Of a DNA stretch of 24,255 nucleotides, positions 1 to 10,219 are shown in pieces; the first letter of the stretch is position 1; each line of letters opens with the position of its first letter. Source of the stretch: Isoetes engelmannii (taxonomy: Eukaryota > Streptophyta > Lycopodiopsida > Isoetales > Isoetaceae). The stretch covers positions 1-24,255 of the forward strand of contig JAANSK020221086.1 of the NCBI GenBank assembly GCA_011763485.2. The letters are read 5' to 3'. The notes beneath the pieces were generated by a model. That model did no database searches. It saw nothing but the letters and a program-made list of their open reading frames with translations, and was not told where the DNA came from. A program made the position numbers and the translations under genes.

Positions 1-487
1 AATTTCATATCAAGGATAAATAAGTTCAAGAATATCATATACTTGGATAAAACAAGTCACAGTCTAAGGATTTTTAAGGATTTTTAAAGATTTTAATGGA
101 TTTTAAAGATTTTTAACGTATTTTATATAAAAAACGTTTTTAAATATTTTTTTCAAAATTTTTAAAAATCTTCAAAAACGTTTTTTAACCGTACGGATTT
201 TTACGTACTTAACAACATTGTATTCTTGGGAGGGGTGTCCATTAGCTATTACTCCGGGTAGCGATCTGAATAGGAGATGGGGGGAGTGGTAGATAAGCGG
301 TGGCATTAGCATGCTCTTAGTCCTAGAGGTTTAGATGTTAGGAGAGGCAGAAAGGCAGGTACATTATTAGTAGGTTACTAGGCTAGTATTGCTAATAATC
401 TATATATGGACCTCTGCTTGCCCCTCCTAGTGCCTTTTAGCAAATGCCTGATAGCTTGAGTTAGAAGTCCATTCCAATTATGTGCAG
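1..487. other. AT-rich intergenic DNA, no gene seen
   Basis: Positions of about 60-215 are very AT-rich and made of imperfect repeats of a short 'ggattttta(a)' type motif on one side and 'aaaacgttttt' on the other. From 230 to 487 the composition is ordinary. I see no coding frame, RNA gene or terminal repeat in this stretch. Confidence 0.6.
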
Positions 488-850
488 CCTTGAGCTGTGA
501 TAGGCGATCATTCCTTCTCTAGCGTGCTCAGGTGCTCAACGACGACCTAGGGTTTTGGAATTTTGCCATTTGTAACGGCTCTTATATTTGGTTATCCTGC
601 GTGAGCGGGACCATTTCGAAAAATGCGATCGCTTGCAATAGCAAGTTCTGGCCCGTCACGTGAGTAGTATGCTGTCCTCATCCTGTGGCGAACTGGGTTT
701 TTCCAGGACCCCATGCGTGCTGCAGGGACATGCATATGCGGAGGGATTTTTTGGACGTCGACCTTTAGTAGTACTTGTGAAGAAGTGAGTGTTGAGGCCG
801 ACTGTCTGGCTTCCTCCTATAATAACAGGTAATGAAAGGGGTCGATCGTC
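488..850 (+). repeat. Dispersed repeat, copy A (unknown class)
   Basis: This stretch resembles 21733-22090 in the same orientation. Both start with a 'gccttgagctgtgat' segment and both contain 'ttccaggaccccatgcgtg' about 215-220 bp further on. Both then continue with 'cggagggat' and a 'gtagt.cttg..aagaagtgag' block. Identity is patchy, strong only in the last 200 bp. An A-rich run (about 894-905) follows some 40 bp after the shared part, which might be the tail of a retroposed element, but copy B has no such tail. I do not recognise the family, and the open frame on the minus strand through it (656-883) has no known domain. Confidence 0.6.
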
Positions 851-1252
851 AGCAAAGGGTGGATAGGTTGGCCATCCCTCCAACTCGCGGTTAAGAAAAA
901 AAAAAGAAGAAGATAAGTTTGAAAATTTTGGGGGAGAGTATATTTGTGAATAGAAATGTCAATGTGTTATGTAATGTGGAGTTATTTTATTATGTTGGTA
1001 TATAGTCAAGTTGCATAGAAACATTTTGGAATATGTCGATATACAGAGTGGCGTGCATTGCATAAATGTGTAGGCATGAATCTCTACTGGAGGGAAAACA
1101 TTGAAGGCTCTCGGAATTGGGAAAGGTACTATGTTGTTTATACGATGGTTAGGTGTAATGTGTTAATATAGTGGGTAGAAAGGAAAAGTTGTTTTATGTT
1201 TTAGGAGAAGTCTGGTGGTCTGCTAATTGCATTCGGGCGAACATACCGAGAG

Positions 1253-1640
1253 AGCCACGTTTTTATTGAAGGGATGTTGTTTTTAAGGAGCGATTGTGAG
1301 AGCTGAAAGATATGAAATGAGATATGGACATGGGTACAGTTGAGTTAGAAGCTAAGAAAGGAGTGAAGGTGGGGATTTTTGTGAAAGCCAGGTAACAGAA
1401 AGCTCGGGATTTGAAAGGCTGGCGGCGTGTAAGGCACATGAAAGCGATGGAGGCTGTGTTGCACATTCGTAGTGTTGGCAAGAAGTGCAAGCCGTCACTG
1501 CTTAGAGGTCTGAAGGCTGCTGCTGATGACGTGTGTATGTCTAGCAGTAAATTGTCAGCATAGCTGGCAAGGCTCCATCGTTTGTTACAAATACTGGAAG
1601 CACGGCAGGTTGACGGAGTCCAGATTGGAAGACCATGATG
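1253..1640 (+). pseudogene. Unrecognised protein-like remnant, left arm
   Basis: Two stretches read like protein on this strand in both arms: one around 1260-1430 (right arm version 'MKGDMDTGTVELEAEKGVKV') and one from about 1447 (MEAVLHIRSVGKKCKPSLLR, then GLKAAADDVCMSSSKLSA, a stop, and LARLHRLLQILEARQ). Several stops and shifts separate them. The strand is opposite to the helicase and the two-exon gene of the same arm. I do not know the family. Confidence 0.3.
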
Positions 1641-3729
1641 TAATTAATGCCTTTGATGATGAAATTTAATGTTTTTGGATGAGATGTTTTGAATTGTAAT
1701 GTGTTATATCTGGGAGTTGTGGAACTGTATTGTACAAAGCTACACATGCTAGGAGATTTTGAGTGTCGCCTGAATGTGAGGCAGTTGTGTTATGATTTGG
1801 AAATGTATGTTGAAGAAACCTGTTGATGTTTGAATACACATATTGTAATAAAGATTTTTTAGGGCTGTCTACCCTGTGCATAGGACTATTGTAATGATGT
1901 TGGCAGGCAATAGGTTGATTACATTAGCTATTATATGATGTTTTTATTAGTCTTGGCAATGCAAGTCTTGAAACGTTAGTTGAAAATTGTTGAAGTCTAT
2001 GGCATGATGGCAATCACTTGGCCTGAAAGAGAAATATGTGCTGTGTGATGGCAATTTGAAGTGTGAATGTTTGTTAAGTACAAAGTATACTTGAAATATT
2101 CGAGGATGTTTTCGTTAGTTGAAGGAATGAAAGTATGAGGAGATTTAAGTTGAAAAAGAAGAGTGGCTCAGCTAGCAATATATTATGGATTATGCGCAAA
2201 AGTAAAACTTCAAATGCGTACATTGAAAAGGAAGCAACGAAAATGTTTAGAGCGTTTGTGGTATGTGTGATTGTAACTGGACACTGGTTGGGTCGAAATG
2301 TATGACTTGCATCGTGGGGTTCATTATGTTCATGACAAAATGAAGCCAGCATCTAATACTATGGCAAGCTCTGCGAATGCTGAGACAATACCATTGGAGT
2401 ACGTGCAAATGATTACATGCATATCTCAAGGGGAGATAGATTGTCCGTTACTCAGTGGTATGTAGGTTGTTGGCTGGCAATCGTGCATGAGCTTTTTGTG
2501 TAATCTTCGCATCTAAATTAAATGAAGGATTGGATTGGATTGTATTTGAATGTAAGATTTGTTAGTGATTTCATTATTGGAGGTTTGGAAATGGGATGTA
2601 TGTGGATTTGTGGGTGGCTGTTGGGGACATTTTGCTTCAAAGAGCAGGAGAGCATGTTATTCAGTCCTTTGCAATGTAGTGGACAAAAGATCCTTATTCA
2701 TAGACAATAATTCAATTATTAAGGATAAAAATCCTATGGAAGGGCACATTCATTCTCTCGTTTTATGAAGCACCTGGCAGAGTTGGGTCATAGCTGAAAA
2801 AGATCAATGAAAGTATTGGTATTGTTGATTGTTTCTTCAATGTTGTTTTAGCCTGTACACTTTTTAAGGAAGAGTACAATCAAGAGAAAAGGAAGCGTTG
2901 TATAGAGAAATAAACAAAGAAACTATGTGATCGTAAAAGCTTTGTTGGCTTAAAACATTCGCCAATGGATGAAAATGAGCATGTGGAATGGAATGTGTTG
3001 CAATGTGGCAATCATCTGCAATGGGATCAGATTTCTATGATTTATTTAATACTCTATATCCAAGCTATATAGTAGTCAACAATCATTGATCACGTGATTT
3101 TGACAGTGCTTTTAAATTGTACCACTTTGTACGTTCATTTTGAAACTAGAAATTAATAAACTGCAGTTTTTGGAGTGCTCCCATGTAATGTCACAATCGT
3201 GAAAAAAAAATATTAATCATTGGCTTGAGATCCAATGCATAACTCTTGCTGCTATAAACTGATCCCATCTCTGAAGAAAGAAATGTACTGCCAGCTATTA
3301 CTACAGACTTTCTACATAGCAATCAAGACATAAAGACAGTGTTGCTTAATTCAATCATGAAAGTGTTATTATAGACAATGTTACAGGCTCAAAGATAGCA
3401 ATAACAAAAACCAAATCGTTAAATCAATTGGTACGTAATCCAAGTACCTTTGTAACTTAATTACACACTCAACGTACATATAGCAGTTACTGAATGCCAA
3501 TTGTATTCATTGGTTCCATTATGCAACGATACTCAACACATCTTTGTTTCATATAGTTAGTCTACAAACCCAACACAAACCTGGCTTAGTTTAGATACAC
3601 ATAAAACTTGATTACATATCCTTATATGATAGAAATACAGAAACTGAAAGGATTCATATAGACAGGCTATCTAGACATGGATTCACAAAAACTGAAACGA
3701 TTTGTACATACAGATATCTAGACATGGAT

Positions 3730-4263
3730 TCATAGGGTATCTATGGCCGTTGGAGCAGTAGGCGCAGGTGGGGTGCTGGTACTAGCTGCAAGATCTGTCA
3801 CGTTGAAGTTCCCCTCTCGATCCAGGGATCTAACCAACTCATCTAGAATTTTGAGACTTTGAGCTTGCTCTTCAATGGCCTTCACCACATAGGTGCTATC
3901 TCTATCAGCGTTCTCTTTTTGTTGCTCTGCACTGTTTAAAAGATAATAATTCTTTTCCCAGAGGTCCTCGATGCGGTGCAAGAGCTTTTGGATTGAGGTC
4001 AGGGTTGGAACGAAAAGATGCACATGGACATGGTGCTCTGGGTGATGCCGACATTTGGGGGCATGTTGATCCATGGCTGTGTATGAGAATAGTTAGAGAT
4101 TGTTAGTAGATGAGCTATGAATCAAGGGATAGAGAGCAAGACAAAATACCTTGAGCAGAGGCGCTTGCCTCTTGCGTCGCCTCGCTGGCCTCTATTGGTT
4201 GGATTTCCCTGGGCTGTCCTCAAGAAGGTCTGTTGCTAGCGCGGCCATCTGCAAAGAAGACAT
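3730..4263 (-). pseudogene. Two-exon captured gene with coiled-coil-like exon 2 (left copy)
   Basis: Exon 1 runs 4263-4150 and exon 2 4076-3730, with a GT-AG intron of 73 bp. Compared with the right arm, exon 1 has lost one base near its middle and meets a stop at codon 24. Exon 2 is open for 114 codons from its own ATG (MDQHAPKCRHH...). It has a His-rich start, a central charged stretch with heptad-like leucines ('SIQKLLHRIEDLWEKN', 'LKILDELVRSLDREG') and an Ala/Pro/Thr-rich end. I recognise no domain. A G-box and TATA box lie upstream. It could be a host gene fragment captured by the Helitron or a gene proper to the element. If translation started in exon 2 this copy would still make a protein. 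Confidence 0.55.
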
Positions 4264-4291
4264 GATGTAGAGATCGAAGCATTGTAACGGT

Positions 4292-4349
4292 TATTTATAT
4301 GTAGGGTCGGGCGGTGTTTGAGTAAAAGCTATCCTGCTGGTTACACGTG
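4292..4349 (-). promoter_or_regulatory. G-box plus TATA box (left arm)
   Basis: On the minus strand, CACGTG at 4349-4344 is followed by TATAAATA at 4299-4292 and then the ATG at 4263, about 36 bp after the TATA start. The same arrangement is kept in the right arm. The TATA-to-ATG distance is so short that transcription would start at or near this ATG, so the next ATG (codon 6) or the exon 2 ATG may be the true start. Confidence 0.55.
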
Positions 4350-4703
4350 TCTTTAATGCATTATCATTTCATAATGATACATGGCTAATGAACAAAAGAA
4401 GCAATTGGCTGTGGCTTTTATGCAATCTGCACTCAATGTCTCTAGTAATTACGTAGACGTGCATATGTATGTGTTTTTTTCCTTGAGGGGTTTTTAAATG
4501 TTGGTTTGGTTTAAGTCACTTTGAGATTTGTATCCCCCTTCCTTAGATATTGGAATGTCAGAAAGTGCTTTTCCTTTGTAATTGGTTGTTTCTTGCAATA
4601 TAGTAGGGCAGCAATTAAAGATTAGTGAAATAGGCTATCTACCAATAAATTATTTTCCAATAAATGTTCTTTTGTATAAAATAGGTCTTAAACAATGTTT
4701 TAT

Positions 4704-5215
4704 TTATATCAACGCTTCTTTATATACAACATTTGGTGCGTATATTCGATCATCGTTTCGCAATGCACCCTGGCGTGATGTTTCTGTGATGGCGATTTTA
4801 ATTCCTGCTTGTGAAGTGCACATTGAGAGGGCAACGTAACGTTGTCCATGTGCAAAAACTGGCGCCGGCAAGTAAAGCCCAACAGTGTCCAAGGATTGCC
4901 CTTGCGATTTGTTGATAGTCATTGAAAATGCTAAGCGGAGGGAGTATTGTCTTCTAGTGAAGGGTACATGTGAGTCAGATGTGTTAGGTTGATCCTTGAC
5001 AATAGACTGGGGTACCCATGAATTGTCCCGTGATTATCTCAGCCCGTAAGATTCTTTGTGTTACATGGGTGATGCGCAGGCGTGTGTCGTTGCACAGGCC
5101 ACCTTGATACGTTCCTGAGCAACATGGCTATTGCTCCTACTTTGATGTTGAGCTAGTGGAGTGGTAATCCGGAAGGTGTGAGGTAATTGATAAATTCAAT
5201 TGAAAAATCTCGGAT
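4704..5215 (-). pseudogene. Helitron-type PIF1 helicase, C-terminal remnant (left arm)
   Basis: The last 72 codons (4922-4704) are open and read like the C-terminus of a Helitron RepHel/PIF1-like helicase: '[19 protein letters not shown]', then '[12 protein letters not shown]' (helicase motif VI region), then the typical end 'NVVYKEALI'. The arginine that normally follows YVALS is methionine here. Upstream, to about 5215, the DNA matches the helicase segment seen better in the right arm (SGLPPHKLN...LLPRINL), but it is interrupted by indels. The remnant stops at the palindrome spacer, so the helicase core, the Rep/HUH nuclease and everything further upstream are missing. Helitrons are rolling-circle DNA transposons; this copy cannot encode a working protein. 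Family assignment is from motif recognition only. Confidence 0.85.
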
Positions 5216-5301
5216 GTCTCAGAACTGCATGGAATTGTAATGAAGTACATGGTGCATGGACCATGATGTAACTCACGTTGCATGAAGCTGAATGAAAAAA
5301 C

Positions 5302-5437
5302 TAGAATAACGAAATGTTCCAAAGGTTTTCCAAAAGCATTATGTAATAGAATGTTCCAAAGGTTTCCAAAGGTTAAGTTCTAAGGTTTTTCAAAAGCATT
5401 ACGTAATGGAATGATCCAAAAGTTTTCCAAAGGTTAG
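5302..5437. repeat. Palindrome spacer made of short tandem repeats
   Basis: The 136-bp centre is not part of the inverted repeat. It contains three degenerate direct repeats that begin 'aatg(t/a)tccaaa(a/g)g' and run through 'ttttc(c)aaaagcatta(t/c)gtaat' (starts near 5312, 5350 and 5409). The middle unit is longer than the others. It encodes nothing. Confidence 0.8.
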
Positions 5438-5504
5438 GTTTTTTCATTCAGCTTCATGCAGCGTGAGTTACATGGTCCATGCACCACGTACTTCATTACA
5501 ATTT

Positions 5505-6042
5505 CATGCAGTTCCGAGACATCCTAGATTCTTCAATTGGATTAATCAATCACCTCACGCCTTCCGGATTACCACCCCACAAGCTCAACATCAAAGTAAG
5601 AGCAATAGTCATGTGGCTCAGGAACATGTACCCTCAAGGTGGCATCTGTAACGACACACGCCTGCGCATCACAGATGCAACACAAAGAATCTTACGGGCT
5701 GAGATAATCATTGGACAATTTAGGGGTACCTCAGTCCTATTGCCAAGGATCAACTTAATTAACACCATCTGACTCGCACGTACCCTTCACTAGAAGACGT
5801 TACCCCATCCGCTTAACATTTTCAATGACGATCAACAAATCACAAGGGCAATACTTGGACGCTGTTGGGCTTTACTTGCCGGCGCCAGTTTTTGCACACG
5901 GACAACGTTACGTTGCCCTCTCAAGGTGCACTTCATAAGCAGGAATTAAAATCGCTGTCACATAAACATCACGCCAAGGCGCATTGCAAAACGACGATCG
6001 AATATACACACCAAATGTTGTATATAAAGAAGCGTTGATATG
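5505..6042 (+). pseudogene. Helitron-type PIF1 helicase, C-terminal remnant (right arm)
   Basis: The mirror copy of the left-arm remnant. One frame to 5772 shows 'SGLPPHKLNIKV', 'CNDTRLRITDATQRILRAEI' and '[10 protein letters not shown]', all typical of the segment just before the last motifs of Helitron helicases. From 5825 another frame shows 'MTINKSQGQ', '[16 protein letters not shown]' with the normal motif VI arginine, and 'NVVYKEALI' ending at 6042. Two in-frame stops lie in this last part (after RCTS and after KIAVT), and the join between the two frames is shifted. It is a dead fragment. That both arms lack the helicase upstream of the same point suggests the truncation came before the inverted duplication. 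Confidence 0.88.
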
Positions 6043-6380
6043 AATAAAACATTGTTTAAAACCTATTCTATACAAAAGAACATTTATTGAAAAGTAATTT
6101 ATTGGTAGACAGCTTATTTCACTAATCTTTAATTGCTGCCCTACTATATTGCAAGACCAGTTAAAAAGGAAAAACACTTTCTAAAATTCCAATATCTAAG
6201 GAAAGGGGATACAAATCTCAAAGTGACTTAAACCAAACCAACATTTAAAACTCCTCAAGGAAAACACATACATATGCACATCTACGTAATTACTAGAGAC
6301 ATTGAGAGCATATTGCATAAAAGCCACAACCAATTGCTTCTTTCGTTCATTAGCCATGTAAAATGATAATGCATTAAAGG

Positions 6381-6441
6381 CACGTGTAACCAGTAGGATA
6401 GCTTTTACTCAAACACCACCGCCCAACTCTACATATAAATA
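6381..6441 (+). promoter_or_regulatory. G-box plus TATA box (right arm)
   Basis: CACGTG at 6381-6386 and TATAAATA at 6434-6441 precede the ATG at 6470. Spacing and sequence match the left arm, so the promoter was present before the arms arose. G-boxes are known binding sites for bZIP/bHLH factors in plants; actual use here is inference. Confidence 0.55.
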
Positions 6442-6469
6442 ACCCTTACAATGCTTCGATCTCTACATC

Positions 6470-6991
6470 ATGACATCCTTGCAGATGGCCGCGCTAGCAA
6501 CAGACCTTCAGGGAGCACAGCCCAGGGAAATCCAACCAATAGAGGCCAGCGAGGCGACGCAAGAGGCAAGCGCCTCTGCTCAAGGTATTTTGTCTTGCTC
6601 TCTATCCCTTGATTCATAGCTCATCTACTAACAATCTCTAACTATTCTCATACATAGCCATGGATCATCATGCCCCCAAATGCCGGCATCACCCAGAGCA
6701 CCATGCCCATGTGCATCTTTTCGTTCGACCCCTGACCTCAATCCAAAAACTCTTGCACCGCATCGAGGACCTCTGGGAAAAGAATTATTACCTTTTAAAC
6801 AATGCATAGCAACAAAAAAAGAACGCTGATAGAGATAGCGCCTATATGGTGAAGGCCATTGAAAATATCAAAATTCTGGATAAGTTGGTTAGATCCTGGA
6901 TCGAGAGGGGAACTTCACCGCAACAGAACTTGCAGCTGGTACCAGCACCGCACCTGTGTCTACTGCTCCAATGGTCATGGATACCCTGTGA
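6470..6991 (+). pseudogene. Two-exon captured gene (right copy), stop in exon 2
   Basis: Exon 1 (6470-6584) is open for 38 codons (start MTSLQMAALATD, end EASASAQ) and is followed by a GT-AG intron (6585-6657) and exon 2 from 6658. Exon 2 begins like the left copy (MDHHAPKCRHHPEHH) but hits TAG at 6807-6809. Further on it also has a short deletion around 6858 and a lost base near 6897. So this arm keeps exon 1 and has broken exon 2, the reverse of the left arm. The conserved splice sites and reading frame in the parts that are still open argue it was once a real gene. Function unknown. Confidence 0.6.
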
Positions 6992-7697
6992 ATCCATGTC
7001 TAGATATCTGCCTTCTGTTTGTACAAATCCTTTCAGTTTTTGTGAATCCATGCCTAGATAGCCTGTCTATATGAATCCTTTCAGTTTCTGTATTTCTATC
7101 ATATAAGGATATGTAATCAAGTTTTGAGTGTATCTAAACTAAGCTAGGTTTGTGTTGGGTTTGTAGACTAACTATGTGAAACAAAGATGTGTTGAATACC
7201 ATTGCACAATGGAATCAGTGAATACAACTGGCATTCAATAACTGCTATGTAATTTGGATTACATACAAACTTTCTCACACTTTTGTTTCTAGATGTTGTG
7301 TGTTTTTTTAGATTGGCAAATTGATTTAACGATTTGATCTTTGTTATTGCTATCTTTGAGCCTGTAACATTGTCTATAATAACGCTTTCATGATTGAATT
7401 AAGCAACAGTGTCTTTATAACTTGATTGCTATGTAGAAAGTCTGTAGTCATAGCTAGCAGTACATTTCTTTCTTTAGAGATGGGATCAGCTTATAGCAGC
7501 AAGGTTATGCATTGGATCTCAAGCCAACGATCAAAATCCTTTTTTTCACGATTGTGACATATATGGGAGCACTTCCAAGAGCTGCAGTTTATTTATTTTT
7601 AGTTTCAAAATGAACGTACAAAATGGTACAATTTAAAGCACTGTCAAAATCACGTGATCAGTGATTATTGACTACTATATAGCTTGAATATAAAGTA

Positions 7698-7880
7698 TTA
7701 ATAAATCATAGAAATCTGATCCCATTGCACATGATTGCCAAATTGCAACCCATTCCATTCCACATGCTCATTTTCATCCATTGGCGAATGTTTTAAGCCA
7801 ACAAAGCTTTTACGATCACATAGTTCTTTGTCTATTTTTCTATACAGCGCATCTTTTTCTCCTAATTGCACTATTCCTAA
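7698..7880 (-). pseudogene. Second protein-like remnant (right arm; mirror at 2870-3055 +)
   Basis: The frame reads EKDALYRKIDKELCDRKSFV followed by GLKHSPMDENEHVEWNGLQF and NHVQWDQISMIY. The left-arm counterpart on the plus strand (about 2870-3055) shows the same residues with one early stop and scattered changes. No family recognised. It lies on the same strand as the 8937-9340 remnant and may belong to the same lost gene. Confidence 0.3.
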
Positions 7881-8936
7881 AAAAGTGTACATGCTAAAAC
7901 AAAATTGAAGAAACAATCAACAATACCAATACTTTCATTGATTTTTTTCAGCCATGAACCACCCACAAATCCACATACATCCCAATTCTAAACCTCAATA
8001 TTATTATTATCAAGCCATTTAGGCCCCCATAATGAAATCACTAACAAATCTTACATTCAAATACAACCCAATCCTTCATGTGTTTTAGATGCAAAGATTA
8101 CACAAAAAGCTCATGCACGATTGCCAGCCAACAACCTACATACCACTGAGTAACAGACAATCTATGACCTCTTGAGATATGCATGTACTCATTTGCACGT
8201 ACTCCAATGGTATTGCCTCAGCATTCGCAGATAGTATTGGATGCTGACTGCATTTTGTCACGAACATAACGAAACCCACGATGCAAGGCATACATTTCGT
8301 CCCAAGCAGTGTCCAGTTACAATCGCACATACCACAAACTGTCTAAATGTTTTTACTGCTTCCTTCTCAATGTCTGCATTTGAAGTTTTACTTTCGCGCA
8401 TAATCCATACTATATTGCTAGCAGCCACTCTTCCTTTTCAACTCAAATCTCCTCATACTTCCATTCCCTCAACTAGCAAAAACATCCTCGAATATTCCAA
8501 GTATACTTTGTACTTAACAAACATTCACACTTTAAATTGCCATCACACAACACACATTTCTCTTTCAGGTCAAGTGATTTCCATCATGCCATAGACTTCA
8601 ACAATTATCAACTAACATTTCAAGACTTGCATTGCCTGGACCAACAAAACATCACATAATAGCCAATGTAATCAACCTATTGCCCGCCAAAATCATTACA
8701 ATAGTTCCATGCACAGGCTAGACAACTCTAAAAAAACTTTGTTACAATATATATATTCAAACATCAACATGTTTCTTCAACATACATTTCCAAATCATAA
8801 CACATACATTCAAGTGACACTCAAAAACCTGGCATGGGCAGCTCTATACAATACAGTTTCACAACTTCCAGATACAACACATTACAATTCAAAACAGCTC
8901 ATCCAAAAACAATACATTCATCATCAAAGGCATTAA

Positions 8937-9340
8937 TTACATCATCCCCCTCCCAATCTGGACTCCGGCAACCTGTCGTGTTTCCAGGACTTGTAAGAAA
9001 CGATGGAGCCTTGCCAGCTGTGCAGACAATTTACTGCCAAACATACACACGTCATCAGCTGCAGCCTTCAGACCTCTAAGCAGTGACAGTGACGTCTTGC
9101 ACTTGTTGCCAACACTACGAATGTGCAATACAGTCTCCATTCCTGTGCCTTACATGCCGCCAGCCTTTCAAATCCCTTTCAAATCCCGAGCTTTCTGTTT
9201 CCTGACTTTCACAAACATCCCCACCTTCACTCCTTTCTCAGCTTCTAACTCAACTGTACCCGTGTCCATATCTCCTTTCATATTCTCCAGATCTCACAAT
9301 CGCTCCTTAAAAACAACATCTCTTCAACAAAAACGTGGCT
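8937..9340 (-). pseudogene. Unrecognised protein-like remnant, right arm
   Basis: This is the mirror of the 1253-1640 remnant. A 67-codon frame (9140-8937) starts METVLHIRSVGNKCK and continues LLRGLKAAADDVCMF, QLARLHRFLQVLETRQ. It lacks the stop seen in the left copy, but the upstream part (9340-9150) is in other frames. The Lys/Glu/Val composition and third-position differences between arms look like old coding sequence, but no domain is recognisable. Confidence 0.35.
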
Positions 9341-9718
9341 CTCTCCCATGTCTGTATGTTCGCCCGAATGCAATTAGTAGACCACCCGACTTCCCTTGAA
9401 ACATAAAACAACCTTTCTCTTCTACCCACTATATTAACACATTACGCCTAACTATCGTATAAACAACATGGTACTTTTCCCAATTCCGAGAGCCCTCAAC
9501 CTTTTCCCTACAGTAGAGATTCATAGCTACACATTTATGCAATGCACTCCACCCTGTATATCGACATATTCCAAAGGGTTTCTATGCAACTTGACTATAT
9601 ACCAACATAATAAAATAACTCCACATTACATAACACATTAACATTTTTATTCACAAATATACTCTCCCCCGAAATTTTCAAACTTATCGCAATATTGCCA
9701 TATTCCGACTACAACGTG

Positions 9719-10199
9719 CATAACACCACCCACCTTTCGTCTGGCATAACAAATCACATCGCAATAAATTCATTTAAGCTCAAAACCAGTGACCACCCTG
9801 CCATATGTATAAGATTGTCCATGTAACTGTTGCTAATAGCCCAAACTAACCGCCCATTTCAGGATTCCCTCGCGGCATTTGGGTATAATGACTGGACAAA
9901 AACGACCGCACACGTGGATTAGTCCAAACCGAGGCGAGGTCCCGACTGGAGGTCGGGCATACATAACACCAACAACCTTTCGTGTTGCATAACAAATCAC
10001 ATCGCAACATATTCATTTCGGCCCAAAAACCAGTAACCACCCTACCATATGTATAAGACTGTCCATGTAACTGTTCCTAATAGCTCAAACTAACCGCCCA
10101 ATTCAGGATTCCCTACCACTGGCGGGATTTGAGGATAATGACTGGACAAAAACAACCGCACACGTCAATTAGTCCACATCGAGGCGAGGCTAGGCCGGG
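9719..10199. repeat. Tandem duplication, 243-bp period, two copies
   Basis: The unit starting at 'cataacacc' (9719) recurs at 9962. Both units contain 'cctttcgt', 'gcataacaaatcacatcgcaa', 'catatgtataaga', 'gtccatgtaactgtt', 'aactaaccgcccaattcagg' (or a close variant) and 'taatgactggacaaaaac'. The second unit ends near 10199. Unit 1 carries a small GC-rich inverted repeat (cccgac...gtcggg) at its end. The array lies between the palindrome and the LTR element and has no coding frame. Confidence 0.88.
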
Positions 10200-10219
10200 G
10201 CCAAGCCGAGGAGTCTAAG

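Larger units (their letters stand above)
912..5301. repeat. Left arm of the palindrome
   Basis: From the spacer outward (minus-strand direction) this arm holds the end of a Helitron-type helicase (about 5215-4704), a two-exon gene with promoter (about 4350-3730), AT-rich DNA without a recognisable gene (about 3730-3060), and then plus-strand protein-like scraps (about 2870-3050 and 1250-1640). Compared with the right arm it has an extra segment of about 185 bp around 2613-2800. Confidence 0.9.
912..9688. repeat. Giant imperfect palindrome (two ~4.3-kb inverted arms)
   Basis: The left arm (912-5301) and right arm (5438-9688) are reverse complements of each other along their whole length, around a 136-bp spacer. 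The outer ends match as 'gataagtttgaaaatttt' at 912 and its complement ending at 9688. The inner ends match as 'gttttttcattcagcttcatg'. In about 350 bp around the helicase ends (4600-4922 against 5825-6160) I count roughly 24 differences, about 7%. The arms differ in length because of indels, the largest being about 185 bp present near 2613-2800 and absent near 7950-7970. No target-site duplication is visible outside the ends. It could be an inverted duplication, two head-to-head copies of one element, or a very large foldback element. Confidence 0.92.
5438..9688. repeat. Right arm of the palindrome
   Basis: This is the mirror of the left arm. From the spacer outward it holds the helicase remnant (about 5505-6042), the two-exon gene (6470-6991), AT-rich DNA with no gene seen (about 7000-7690), and protein-like scraps on the minus strand (about 7698-7880 and 8937-9340). 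Many lesions are private to one arm, so the copies have evolved apart since they arose. Confidence 0.9.

Noticed and set aside
8241-8594. 117-codon plus-strand frame in the right arm (and its 92-codon mirror at 2074-2352)
   Set aside because: The two versions diverge in frame after about 60 codons, show no domain, and lie between the scraps on the other strand. Probably a chance frame in a C-rich strand.
912-9688. Whole palindrome as one Mutator-like element with long terminal inverted repeats
   Set aside because: No transposase, no 8-9-bp target duplication next to 912 and 9688, and the contents are Helitron-derived. It is not excluded that a foldback element is involved, but there is no evidence for it.
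5438-9688. Precise Helitron termini (5' TC, 3' hairpin plus CTRR)
   Set aside because: The outer arm end (...aacttatc) does not end in CTRR, and no convincing hairpin plus CTRR was found after the helicase, so the element's true borders are not called.
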